Under the pieces are notes generated by a model. The model did no database searches, was not told where the DNA came from, and saw nothing but the letters and a program-made list of their open reading frames with translations. Below are positions 16,683 through 25,934 of a DNA stretch of 64,000 nucleotides, one piece after another. Made by a program: the position numbers and the translations under genes. How positions within the stretch are numbered: the stretch's first letter is position 1; each line of letters begins with the position of its first letter. Source of the DNA: FEN-299 sp963727765 (GTDB lineage: Bacteria > Acidobacteriota > Vicinamibacteria > Vicinamibacterales > Fen-181); NCBI GenBank assembly GCA_963727765.1, contig CAVSGZ010000007.1, forward strand, positions 620,001 through 684,000, given 5' to 3'.

Positions 16683-17369
16683 CTACTCTTCGTCGGCCAG
16701 GAGATACAGATGTTCCACATCGGCCCGGCGCTGCTCCAGCCGCGCGCGAAGCGCGAGCAGCAGGCCGAAGAGCACCATGAACGACAGCACGCAGAACCAG
16801 AACACGCCGCGCATGCCCGGCGACAGCGTCGGGACAACCTGCGTGGTCGGATGAATGGTCCGCCAGATGTTGACCGAGACGTACACGAACGGCACGTTGG
16901 CCATCCCGAACACCGCCATCGCCGCGGACAATCTCTCGGCGCCCGGGCCGCCGAAGCGGCGGACCAGCAGGTAGGCCATGAAGATCATCCACATCAGCAG
17001 CGTCGAGGTCAGCCGCGCGTCCCACTGCCACCACACGCCCCACGCCTTGCGCGCCCAGATCGGCCCGGTCACGAGCACGATCAGGCCGAAGACCACCACC
17101 AGCTCCGCGGCGGCGGCGGCGAGGCGATCGGCGGCCGGTCTCTTCCCGAAGAGGTAGACCGCGCTCGCGATGCCGCAGACAAACGCCGACAGGAACATCA
17201 CCATCGCCGAGGGGACATGGTAGTAGAAGATCTTGTAAGAGAGGAGCACGCCCGATGTGGCGTTGGCGACCTCGATGTCCGGCGCGCTCATCAGCCAGAA
17301 CGGTGCCACGGCGAACATCACGATCGCCAAGGTCACCGCGGGAAGATACAGGCGGTTCATAGGCCTCAT
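16683..17369 (-). CDS. ccmC: Cytochrome c maturation protein CcmC (haem-handling)
   Basis: Six-helix membrane protein of 228 residues that presents haem to CcmE. The tryptophan-rich haem-handling signature WGVWWQWDARLTS is present in the periplasmic loop, with conserved histidines before (YYHVPSA) and after (TIHPTTQ) it. Its ATG overlaps the ccmB stop (ATGA); an alternative ATG lies three codons later. Size matches the family. Confidence 0.93.
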   Translation of the reverse strand: MRPMNRLYLPAVTLAIVMFAVAPFWLMSAPDIEVANATSGVLLSYKIFYYHVPSAMVMFLSAFVCGIASAVYLFGKRPAADRLAAAAAELVVVFGLIVLVTGPIWARKAWGVWWQWDARLTSTLLMWMIFMAYLLVRRFGGPGAERLSAAMAVFGMANVPFVYVSVNIWRTIHPTTQVVPTLSPGMRGVFWFCVLSFMVLFGLLLALRARLEQRRADVEHLYLLADEE

Positions 17370-18043
17370 TCCGTCATCAAGGGCTCGAACGTCCAGAGCG
17401 ACAGTGTGACGAACACGATATCAAAGAACGCCAGCAGCGCCATCCACATCTGGGCCAGGTCGACGGCCGGCGTCGGCTCGAACAGCGCAGCCGTGCCCCG
17501 AACGCCGGCGATGATGACCGGGATCGTGATCGGATAGAGGAGGATCGGCAGCATCACGTCGCGGCTGCGGGCGCGGACGAGCATGGCCGCGAACAGCGTG
17601 CCCACCGACGAGAACCCGACCGTCCCGAGCACGAGCAGGCCCGCCAGCTCGACCGGCGCGCTCCCGATCGGCGCGTGAAAAAGCAGGCCAACCAGCGGCA
17701 CCAGCACCGCTTCCACCACCAGCATCAGCAGGACGATCCCGAGCAGCTTGCCGACGTAGATCGCCGGGCGGCTCGTTGGCGCCAGCATCAGGGCGCGCAG
17801 GGTCTCCGAGTGGCGCTCGCGCTCGAACGTGCGCCCCAGGGCCAGCGTCCCGGCGAAGGCCACCGAGATCCACATGATGCCGGCGGCCGCGTCCTCGAGC
17901 GGACGCCCCTCTCGAACGAGGGCGAACGCGAACACGAGCACGCAGGCGACCGCGAAGAAGATCGTGGTGTAGATCACCTCGCGGCTCCGCACCTCCACCG
18001 TGAGGTCCTTGCGCATCACGAGCCACGCGACCTTCAGGAACAT
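17366..18043 (-). CDS. ccmB: Haem exporter/CcmB ABC-transporter permease subunit
   Basis: Membrane partner of the CcmA ATPase. The 225-residue protein starts MFLKVAWLVMRKDL, continues EVRSREVIYTTIFFAVACVLVF and has FERERHSETLRALMLAP, a diagnostic CcmB motif. Six hydrophobic spans follow. Start at ATG 18043 gives the expected beginning; a GTG two codons upstream is possible. It is 41 bases downstream of ccmA and overlaps ccmC. Confidence 0.92.
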   Translation of the reverse strand: MFLKVAWLVMRKDLTVEVRSREVIYTTIFFAVACVLVFAFALVREGRPLEDAAAGIMWISVAFAGTLALGRTFERERHSETLRALMLAPTSRPAIYVGKLLGIVLLMLVVEAVLVPLVGLLFHAPIGSAPVELAGLLVLGTVGFSSVGTLFAAMLVRARSRDVMLPILLYPITIPVIIAGVRGTAALFEPTPAVDLAQMWMALLAFFDIVFVTLSLWTFEPLMTE

Positions 18044-18084
18044 CGGCACCGGTTGCCCGCCTTTCCTTCGCCTGCCGCCGCCAG

Positions 18085-18798
18085 TCAGGACCTTGGCTCC
18101 GTCACGTGCGCCCGGTAGTGTTCGCGGATCTTCCCGTGCGCGTCGTCGAACGCGACAAGCCGGCCCTCCTTCAGGACGGCCACCTTGTCGAGAAGCTGCT
18201 CGGCGACGTCGAGATCGTGCGTCACGACCACGAGGATCCGGCCGGCGCCGCGCAGTTCCCGCAGTCTCGCCACCAGCGCCGCCACCGACGCGTCGTCGAG
18301 TCCGGTGAACGGCTCGTCGAGCAGCAGCAGCCTCGGGTCGTGCAGCAGCGCGCGCTCGAGGGCGAGGCGCTGCCGCATCCCCCGCGAGAAGCCCGACACC
18401 ACGTCGTCGCGGCGCTGCACGAGGCCGGCTCGGTCCAGTGCCGCCGCCACGCGGCCCTCCACATCGTCCACGTCGTAGAGCTGCGCGAAGAAGCGGAGAT
18501 TCTCGGCGGCCGTCAGTTCGGGGTACAGGTGCAGGTCGTGCGAGAGCAGGCCGAGGCACGCGCGCAGCGACGGCCCGGCCTCGGCGGCCGTCTTCGCGCC
18601 GTACCGGACCTCGCCGGCGGACGGGGCGAGCAGCGTCGCGAGGATCGACAGCAGCGTGGACTTCCCCGCCCCGTTGGGGCCGAGCAGGCCGAGCACCTCG
18701 CCCGAACGGCATGCCAGCGAGACACGGGTCAGCGCACGTCGGCGGCCGTAGCTCCGCGACACCTCGCGGACCGTCACCTCGCCGAAGTCGAAGCTCAC
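18085..18798 (-). CDS. ccmA: Haem exporter/CcmA ABC-transporter ATPase
   Basis: ATPase of the CcmABCD complex that frees holo-CcmE. The 237-residue protein has Walker A GPNGAGKST, ABC signature FSRGMRQRLALERALL, Walker B LLLLDEPFTGLDD and the switch histidine in VVTHD. It starts with GTG at 18798, overlapping the upstream stop (GTGA), so translation is coupled to the CcmI-like fusion gene. Confidence 0.92.
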   Translation of the reverse strand: MSFDFGEVTVREVSRSYGRRRALTRVSLACRSGEVLGLLGPNGAGKSTLLSILATLLAPSAGEVRYGAKTAAEAGPSLRACLGLLSHDLHLYPELTAAENLRFFAQLYDVDDVEGRVAAALDRAGLVQRRDDVVSGFSRGMRQRLALERALLHDPRLLLLDEPFTGLDDASVAALVARLRELRGAGRILVVVTHDLDVAEQLLDKVAVLKEGRLVAFDDAHGKIREHYRAHVTEPRS

Positions 18799-20573
18799 GC
18801 CTGCAGTCCTTCCTTGCCAGCCGTCCCGGAGGCTTCGGTGTCCAGCTCGCCGTAGATCCGCTCCAACTCGCTCATCAGCTGCCCACGGCGCTCGACAGCG
18901 GCCTCGGAACCGACGGCGCCTGCCTGCCTGCTGGCATCGAGCGCGAGCAGGTCGCCGAACAACTGTTCCCGCCGCGCCTCCAGTTGCTGACGCGCCGCCA
19001 TCTCCGCCGATCGGCCGCGGGTGCGCGCGGCGCCCCACGCGCCGACAGCCAGCGTCAGAAACCCGAGCGCTATCGCCGTGTCGCGGGGCCAGATGGCCGG
19101 ATGTGGCAACCCGTGGATGTCGAATGCCAGGACGCCGTCCGCCGGCAGGCCCGAGCCGGTCCCAATGACGAACAGCTTGCCGCCATTACTGCCCTGCCGA
19201 ATCGTCGTCAGCTGCGGCGAGGCCACCACCACCGCACCGACCTTCTCCACCATCACCGCGACCTGCGCCATCGCCACGGGCAGCTTCTGCCGAATCGCCA
19301 CGCTGTCGGAAGGAGGCATCGCGAAAGTAACCTGGACGCTGGTGATCCCCGGCGGAAACGGACCCGGCACGCTCACCTGCGCGCCCTTGACCACGGCGGT
19401 CGGCGGCGCACCCTCCAGGAGACCCGCGTTTGTGGCGCCTGCCGGCAGGTCGAACACCAGCGGCTGGCGCGTCCTCACCGTTTCCGGGCCGGCGTTGATA
19501 ATGTCGAACAGATAGAAGACCTGAAGTTCCTCGTCCTCGAAGACCGCCACGACCCGTGACTGGCCGCCAATGGTGACCGTGCCCTCAACGGCCGACTGCG
19601 CCATCTGGGCGGCGCCGGCCTTGTCGCTGGCCACGAGCACGACCACCATGCCGCCCTGCGCCGGAATCTGGAACTGCTCCGAGTCGATCCGCTCCCCACC
19701 GAGAGTCGCCACGGCGCGAACCGTCGCGCCCGCCGGGAGCCCGCTGACCACGGCATGGCCCGTCTCATCGGTCGTCGCGCTCTGTGACTTGCCGTCAACG
19801 ATGAACTCTACCTGGGAGCCCACGACGAGATTGGTCATCACCCCTCGGACTAGCCGCACCGACACCGTGCCCGTCGGCAGGGACGGATCCATGCGCGGGA
19901 TCCCCGACATCGATCGCGCGTCCGGCATACCCGAGGGAACTCCCGCCCCGCCCATCTGCGCACGGGCGGGCGACGCGACGAGCGCCCCGCTCGAGAGGGC
20001 GAGGACGATGAGCATCTTCGCTGCCGAGCGCCCGGCCGACGGCGCGCGGTCTGCGCCTCCGCCAGGGACCGATCCTCGTCCGGACGCCTTCCGGGCGTTG
20101 AGCTCGCGCTCGATCAGCTCACTGTAGGCGGCGCTCCCGCTGTCGAGCTGGCCCACGACCCGGATCGCGCGCGTCCGCAGTCTGGCCGTCATCTCCTGCC
20201 AATCCGCCTCGGACACCTTTCCCATCGCCCGGTCGAATTCGAGCTCCTCGATCGCCCTCAGCAGAAGCGCCTTGTCGCGCTCCAGCGTCGCGCGGGTCTG
20301 GCCGCCCAGCGCCTCGGGCGACCCGACCGACTCCGGCTGCGCCAGCGGCCAGACGGTCCGGTAGACGGCCCAGGCGGCCAGGCCTGAGGCCGCGACGGTC
20401 AGGCACACGAAGATGACGTTGGCCGGACGCTGGTCGCGCGTGGCCAGCGCTGCGGCCGACGTGGCGAGCAGCGTCATGATCAGGAACAGATGCCAGGGCT
20501 GCAGGCCGGCATCCGTCCCGCCGGCCGGCCGCGCCGGCGTGGTCGCCCGCTTGGTCGAGGTCTGTGCGCTCAT
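18795..20573 (-). CDS. CcmI-like fusion protein embedded in the ccm operon
   Basis: 592 residues, not matching a single family I know. In order: two hydrophobic helices (LFLIMTLLATSAAALA, VIFVCLTVAASGLAAWAVY); a CcmI/zinc-ribbon-type coil (ERDKALLLRAIEELEFDR followed by AMGKVSEADW); an internal signal-like helix (MLIVLALSSGALVASPARAQ) near residue 185; a carboxypeptidase-regulatory-like beta domain (VSVRLVRGVMTNLVVGSQVEF); a second beta domain; a helix (IALGFLTLAVGAWGAA); and a final coil (EARREQLFGDLLALD) echoing the first. It overlaps ccmF before it and ccmA after it, so a role in cytochrome c maturation is likely. It may hold apocytochrome or Ccm partners, as CcmI does; this is inference. 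Confidence 0.7.
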   Translation of the reverse strand: MSAQTSTKRATTPARPAGGTDAGLQPWHLFLIMTLLATSAAALATRDQRPANVIFVCLTVAASGLAAWAVYRTVWPLAQPESVGSPEALGGQTRATLERDKALLLRAIEELEFDRAMGKVSEADWQEMTARLRTRAIRVVGQLDSGSAAYSELIERELNARKASGRGSVPGGGADRAPSAGRSAAKMLIVLALSSGALVASPARAQMGGAGVPSGMPDARSMSGIPRMDPSLPTGTVSVRLVRGVMTNLVVGSQVEFIVDGKSQSATTDETGHAVVSGLPAGATVRAVATLGGERIDSEQFQIPAQGGMVVVLVASDKAGAAQMAQSAVEGTVTIGGQSRVVAVFEDEELQVFYLFDIINAGPETVRTRQPLVFDLPAGATNAGLLEGAPPTAVVKGAQVSVPGPFPPGITSVQVTFAMPPSDSVAIRQKLPVAMAQVAVMVEKVGAVVVASPQLTTIRQGSNGGKLFVIGTGSGLPADGVLAFDIHGLPHPAIWPRDTAIALGFLTLAVGAWGAARTRGRSAEMAARQQLEARREQLFGDLLALDASRQAGAVGSEAAVERRGQLMSELERIYGELDTEASGTAGKEGLQA

Positions 20574-22606
20574 CGTCCGCCCTCGCCTCCGCGCTGCCGG
20601 TCCACTGGGTCCGACGACGAGACGGGCACGGTCGCCACGCCCATCTTCGCCCTCTCGAAGCCGAACATCTCCTCGGGCAGCAGCGCCATCAGCGTCCCGA
20701 GACCGAGAAGGCAGAAGCCCACCCAGATCCAGTCGACCAGCGGGTTGACCACCACTTGTAGGGTCACCGACTGGTTCTGCAGATCGAAATCCGGCATCAC
20801 GATGTACAGGTCTTCGGCGACGCCGCGCCGGATCGCCACCTGGCTCACCGCCTCCTGTTCGTGCTGCCGATAGAGCCACCGGCCCGGGTACGCGCTGTCG
20901 ATCTGCGTCCCGTCGCGCAGCACCGTCAGGTGCCCCGTAATCATCTGCTTCTGTCCGTCGTCGGTGATGCGGATGCCGTCGTTGCGGACGACATAGTGCC
21001 CGATGGCGGCCTGCTGACCGAGCTTCAGCAGCACCTGCTGCTCGATCTTGAACGCGCCACCGGCGAACCCGACGAACATCAGCACGATCCCGAGGTGGAC
21101 GGTGTAACCGCCGTAGCGCCGCTTCGAGCGCGCGATGAGCCCGGCCAGCGCGACCAGGTAGTTCGCGCCCGTCGCCTGCCGGCGCACGGCGGTGCCGCGC
21201 GCGAATTCCTGCACGATCGTGACGGCGACGAAGGCGCACAACGAGAAGCACAGGCCGACCGGCCATAGCGGGACGCGCGCGAGCGCCAGCGCCACGGGCG
21301 TCGCCACCGCGACAATCACCGGCACAAGGAACCGCGCCTTCAGGTCGCCCGGGCTCGACCTGCCCCAGGAGAGCAGCGGCCCGACGCCGGTCAGGAACAG
21401 CAGCGCCAGACCGATGGGCAGCATCCACGTGTTGAAGAACGGCGGCCCGACCGTCATCCGCTGGCCCGTCAGCGCCTCGCTGAGCGTCGGGAACATGGTG
21501 GTGAACAGCAGGAAGAAGGCCGCGAACATCATCAGCCAGTTGTTCGCCAGGACGGCGCCCTCGCGTGACACCCACGAATCCAGCTCGTGCCGGCTGCGCA
21601 GCAGCCCGAGCCGCTTGATGACGAACCCGAAGCTCACTACCAGCACGAGCAGCATGAAGACGGTGAACATAACCGCCATCGTCCGGTCCTCACCGAACGC
21701 ATGCACCGACTGCACGACGCCCGAGCGGGTCATGAACGTGCCGAAGATGGTGAGGAAGAACGTCACGATGACCAGCGTCACGTTCCACCCGCGCAGCATG
21801 CCCCGGCGCTCCTGCACGAGGGACGAATGCAGGAACGCGGTGGCGGTGAACCAGGGCAGCAGCCCCGCGTTCTCGACCGGGTCCCAGCCCCAGTAGCCGC
21901 CCCAGCCCAGCACCTCGTAGGCCCAGATCATCCCGAGCGCAAGACCGAAGGACAGGAACAGCCAGCTGACGATCGTCCAGCGCCGCACCGCCCGCAGCCA
22001 CGAGTCGTCCACGTGCCCGGTGATGAGCGCCGCCATCCCGAAGGCGTACGGGATCGTCATCGCCACGAAGCCGATGTACAGGGCCGGCGGGTGGATGACC
22101 ATGTACGGGTTCTGCAGCAGCGGGCTCATCCCGCGCCCGTTCTCGGGCACCGACACCAGGAACGTATCGAACGGGTTCTTGTGGGCCACCATCAGGAAGA
22201 GGAAGAACATCTCGACCAGCGAGATGACCGCCACGACGTACGGCGTCAGCTCGCGATGGCGCTCGCGGTTCACCCGGATGGCGATCGAACCGAAGACCGC
22301 CAGCAGGAAGACCCAGAACATGATCGAGCCGTCGAGGCCTCCCCAGTACGCGGTCAGCTTGTAGACCAGCGGCTGGAAGCTGTCCGAGTAGTGCTGGACG
22401 TACTTGATCGTGTAGTCGTCGGTGACGAACGCATGCACGATCACCGCGGTGGCGACCGTCAGCAGCGCGGCCACGAGGTAGAACGCCCCGATCGCGCTCT
22501 CGACCAGGCTGCGCGAGGCGCGGCGGGCGCCCGCCACCGCGGCGGCCGCGGCGTAGGCCGAGACGACGAACGCGGCAAGGAGCGTGAAGGTACCCAGAGA
22601 GGCCAT
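20570..22606 (-). CDS. ccmF: Haem lyase subunit CcmF
   Basis: Core of the holocytochrome c synthetase that moves haem from CcmE to apocytochrome c. The 678-residue polytopic protein contains the WWD haem domain WAYEVLGWGGYWGWDPVEN and flanking histidines (e.g. MVIHPPALYIG and YTVHLGIVLMFVG). GTFMTRSGVVQSVHAF is also typical. About 14 or more hydrophobic segments are visible. It overlaps the next gene by four bases. A 139-base gap (22607-22745) to ccmE holds no gene. Confidence 0.95.
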   Translation of the reverse strand: MASLGTFTLLAAFVVSAYAAAAAVAGARRASRSLVESAIGAFYLVAALLTVATAVIVHAFVTDDYTIKYVQHYSDSFQPLVYKLTAYWGGLDGSIMFWVFLLAVFGSIAIRVNRERHRELTPYVVAVISLVEMFFLFLMVAHKNPFDTFLVSVPENGRGMSPLLQNPYMVIHPPALYIGFVAMTIPYAFGMAALITGHVDDSWLRAVRRWTIVSWLFLSFGLALGMIWAYEVLGWGGYWGWDPVENAGLLPWFTATAFLHSSLVQERRGMLRGWNVTLVIVTFFLTIFGTFMTRSGVVQSVHAFGEDRTMAVMFTVFMLLVLVVSFGFVIKRLGLLRSRHELDSWVSREGAVLANNWLMMFAAFFLLFTTMFPTLSEALTGQRMTVGPPFFNTWMLPIGLALLFLTGVGPLLSWGRSSPGDLKARFLVPVIVAVATPVALALARVPLWPVGLCFSLCAFVAVTIVQEFARGTAVRRQATGANYLVALAGLIARSKRRYGGYTVHLGIVLMFVGFAGGAFKIEQQVLLKLGQQAAIGHYVVRNDGIRITDDGQKQMITGHLTVLRDGTQIDSAYPGRWLYRQHEQEAVSQVAIRRGVAEDLYIVMPDFDLQNQSVTLQVVVNPLVDWIWVGFCLLGLGTLMALLPEEMFGFERAKMGVATVPVSSSDPVDRQRGGEGGR

Positions 22607-22745
22607 GGTCTACTCGCAGGCTGCACGCAGCCCCATGGTCGCGACGCGACGCCGTGCGTCGCATCGAGCCGGAGGGGGCGACAGGAAAGAGAGACGGGAA
22701 TGCAATGAACGTCGGGACGAGTGACGGCGCGCGGCGACGGCCCGG

Positions 22746-23177
22746 CTAGTCACCGGGAGAACCGGCGGCGTTCTTCTTCGCTTCGTATTTCGACGGGCAC
22801 TTCGCCACGACACCGTTTGGCGCCACATGGAAACCGTCGGTTTCGAGCTTGCCCTTCAGCACGACCTCCGCGTCGTCGGCAAACGTATCCGGCACGATGC
22901 CCGTGTACTGCGCCGGCACCACGCGGACGTCGTCACCGACCTTGGCGGTCACCTTGAACCGGTACTCGAGCGAATCGCGCTTCCGAAGAATCGAGTCCCT
23001 CACGATATACCCATGAAGCTGCAGGTTCTTGCCCTGCCACTGCGCCGGGTTCGCGAGCACCTCGTCCACGTGCTTGAAGTACTCAGTCCCCTCGCGAAGC
23101 GTCGCCCGCAGCAAGCCCCCCAACGCCAGAGCCAGCACGACGATCGTCAGCCCGATCTTGACGGCCTTGTTCGACAT
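22746..23177 (-). CDS. ccmE: Cytochrome c-type haem chaperone CcmE, CxxxY type
   Basis: Periplasmic haem chaperone anchored by one N-terminal helix (IGLTIVVLALALGGLL). The 143-residue protein has the OB-fold CcmE body (NLQLHGYIVRDSI, VVLKGKLETDGFHV). In E. coli the haem-binding residue is His in a HxxxY motif; here it is Cys127 with Tyr131 (AKCPSKYE), the CxxxY form described for archaea and Desulfovibrio. ATG 23177 gives the usual short cytoplasmic tail (MSNKAVK); the frame stays open upstream. It is the first gene of the ccm operon, behind a sigma-70-like promoter at 23207-23236. Confidence 0.9.
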   Translation of the reverse strand: MSNKAVKIGLTIVVLALALGGLLRATLREGTEYFKHVDEVLANPAQWQGKNLQLHGYIVRDSILRKRDSLEYRFKVTAKVGDDVRVVPAQYTGIVPDTFADDAEVVLKGKLETDGFHVAPNGVVAKCPSKYEAKKNAAGSPGD

Positions 23178-23206
23178 AGCCACTTTTTCGCAGGAACTTA
23201 CCGACC

Positions 23207-23236
23207 AGAATACCCCCCTCGCCACGCGACGGTCAA
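23207..23236 (-). promoter_or_regulatory. Sigma-70-type promoter of the ccm operon
   Basis: On the minus strand, TTGACC (23231-23236) and TATTCT (23207-23212) are separated by 18 bases, about 25-30 bases upstream of the ccmE ATG. It lies in the 78-base gap after maf, so the ccm genes have their own promoter despite following maf on the same strand. Confidence 0.6.
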
Positions 23237-23255
23237 TCCGCCTGCCGGATTCTCG

Positions 23256-23855
23256 TCAGCGGACCGACACCGGCCACCAGCCGCCGTTCAGCCGGGCAAG
23301 AAGGCGCCAGACCGCCGCCACCGGAAGGCCGACGACGTTGGTGTACGAGCCGTCGATGCGATCGACGAACCGGGAAGCCAGGCCCTGCACGGCGTAGGCC
23401 CCAGCTTTGTCGGACGACTCGCCGGTGCCGACGTACCATGCGATGTCGTCATCGCTCAGTCGGGCGAACGTCACTGCGGTCGACTCGACCGCCGCCAGTT
23501 CCGCCTCACCGCGCCGCACCACCACGCCGGTCAGGACCAGGTGCACGCGCCCCGACAGCAGCCGGAGCATGCGAACGGCATCGGCGGAATCGACCGGCTT
23601 GCCGAGGATCTGCCCGTCTACGATCACGGCGGTGTCGGCGGCCAGCACGGCCGCCCCGGCCGGCCCCGGACACGCTCGCGCCTTGTCGCGTGCAACTCTG
23701 AGCACGTAGTCCCTGGGGGGCTCGCCGTCGAGCGGTCGCTCGTCCACTTCGACCGCTCTCGTCGTAAACGCGAGACCTGCCGCCGACAGCAACTCCGCGC
23801 GCCGCGGGGAGGCGGAGGCGAGAATCAACGTGGGAGATTCCGAGGCGAGGCGCAC
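23256..23855 (-). CDS. maf: Maf family nucleoside triphosphate pyrophosphatase
   Basis: Maf proteins hydrolyse non-canonical or pyrimidine NTPs to NMPs. The 199-residue protein shows LILASASPRRAELLSAAG at the N-terminus, then ARDKARA, VLAADTAVIVDGQILGKP and the C-terminal GAYAVQGLASRFVDRIDGSYTNVVGLP, with conserved residues in place. Substrate class (dTTP/UTP versus m7GTP) is not resolved by these motifs. It is divergent from the DUF721 gene, 32 bases away. Confidence 0.92.
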   Translation of the reverse strand: MRLASESPTLILASASPRRAELLSAAGLAFTTRAVEVDERPLDGEPPRDYVLRVARDKARACPGPAGAAVLAADTAVIVDGQILGKPVDSADAVRMLRLLSGRVHLVLTGVVVRRGEAELAAVESTAVTFARLSDDDIAWYVGTGESSDKAGAYAVQGLASRFVDRIDGSYTNVVGLPVAAVWRLLARLNGGWWPVSVR

Positions 23856-23887
23856 GACTTGATCTTACATGAGAGAATGACAGGATT

Positions 23888-24220
23888 GTGGAACCGCTCA
23901 AGGCCGTGATCCCCGCGGTCGTCCGCGACCTGCTCAGACAGGGTCCGATGTCGCCGGGCAAGATCCAGGCGGCGTGGCGGCTCGCGGTGGGCACGGCGAT
24001 CGATCGAGCGACACGCGTCGCCTTGCGCCAGGACGGCACACTCGAAGTCGGGGCGCCGGAACTGGTCTGGAGACGCGAGGTCAGGCGGTCGCAGGGCCTG
24101 ATCCTGATCCGGCTTCGCGAACTGCTCGGCCCGGACACGGTGCGCAGGATGAAAGTAGTGGCCCGAGTGGCGGAGACGGCCACCCTTCCGCTCGAGGATG
24201 CTGAAGATTCTGCCAGATGA
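23888..24220 (+). CDS. DUF721 (DciA-like) domain protein
   Basis: A 110-residue protein with GTG start at 23888. The core IQAAWRLAVGTAIDRATRVALRQDGTLEVGAPELVWRRE (shown in parts: AWRLAVG, LEVGAPELVW, ELRRS-like RREVRRSQ) fits DUF721, the family of the DnaB-interacting replication protein DciA. DciA in many phyla carries extra disordered tails; this one is a minimal domain. Its position upstream of recA fits replication/repair context. The family assignment is fairly sure; the helicase-loading role is by homology only. Confidence 0.75.
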   Translation: MEPLKAVIPAVVRDLLRQGPMSPGKIQAAWRLAVGTAIDRATRVALRQDGTLEVGAPELVWRREVRRSQGLILIRLRELLGPDTVRRMKVVARVAETATLPLEDAEDSAR

Positions 24221-24310
24221 GACGGCGACGCGAGGTGAGAGGCGAAAGTCAATACGTCTCTAACCATAGTATTTACATATTCTTAGCGTATTACAGCAAT
24301 TAGCTTTCGC

Positions 24311-24340
24311 TTGACTTTCGAGACGGCACGCCTCTAGAAT
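24311..24340 (+). promoter_or_regulatory. recA promoter with TTGACTTTCG element
   Basis: TTGACT (24311-24316) and TAGAAT (24335-24340) with an 18-base spacer give a good sigma-70 promoter 38 bases before recA. The 10-base string TTGACTTTCG starting at the -35 also occurs at the lexA -35, and its inverse complement GCGAAAGTCAA lies at 24242-24252. CTTTCG is repeated at 24304 and 24315. This is a candidate operator (see findings). The upstream part, 24262-24300, is notably AT-rich. Confidence 0.65.
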
Positions 24341-24377
24341 GCCGTAACTCGAGCAGGTTCATCAGAGAGGAGCCGAG

Positions 24378-25403
<1,026 letters not shown>

Positions 25404-25406
25404 TCG

Positions 25407-25934
25407 ATGGACTCCGAGATCCTCGGCTGGATCGCCGCGCACCGCGCGCCGTGGCTCGACGGCCTCATGTGGGCGCTGACCGTGGCTGGCAGCGTGGGCG
25501 TCGTCTGGATCGCGGGGGCCGTTGTGACCGCCCTCGTCGATCGCCGCCGCAGGATGGCGGCCTGGCAGATCGGCGTCGCGGTGCTGCTGGCCTGGGTTGC
25601 ATCCGACCAGGTGCTCAAGCCGCTGGTCCACCGGGCCAGGCCAGACGTCCGCTTCGAGGCGTCACAGGTGGTCGGCAGCCCGCCGTCTTCTCCTTCGTTT
25701 CCCTCCGGCCACGCGGCGAGTTCGGCCGCGGGCGCGCTGATGCTGTCCTCGGCGTGGCCCGCCGCGAGCCCCGCGTTCTGGGTGCTCGCCGTCGGCATCT
25801 CCGCCTCGCGGGTCTACCTCGGCGTCCACTACCCCACCGATGTCCTGGCCGGCTTCCTGGTCGGGTTGTTCGTGGCGTGGTTCGTGCGGGGCCGAACCGT
25901 GTGGCGCCTTTCGCGCCAGCGGGGCGTGCGGTGA
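25407..25934 (+). CDS. PAP2-family membrane phosphatase
   Basis: A 175-residue membrane protein with the three PAP2 catalytic blocks: KPLVHRARP, PSFPSGHAAS and SRVYLGVHYPTDVLAG. Such enzymes dephosphorylate phosphatidic acid, undecaprenyl diphosphate or similar lipids on the outer leaflet; a BacA-independent undecaprenyl diphosphate phosphatase role is possible. Four to five hydrophobic helices are visible. It overlaps the LOG-family gene by four bases (GTGA). Confidence 0.88.
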   Translation: MDSEILGWIAAHRAPWLDGLMWALTVAGSVGVVWIAGAVVTALVDRRRRMAAWQIGVAVLLAWVASDQVLKPLVHRARPDVRFEASQVVGSPPSSPSFPSGHAASSAAGALMLSSAWPAASPAFWVLAVGISASRVYLGVHYPTDVLAGFLVGLFVAWFVRGRTVWRLSRQRGVR

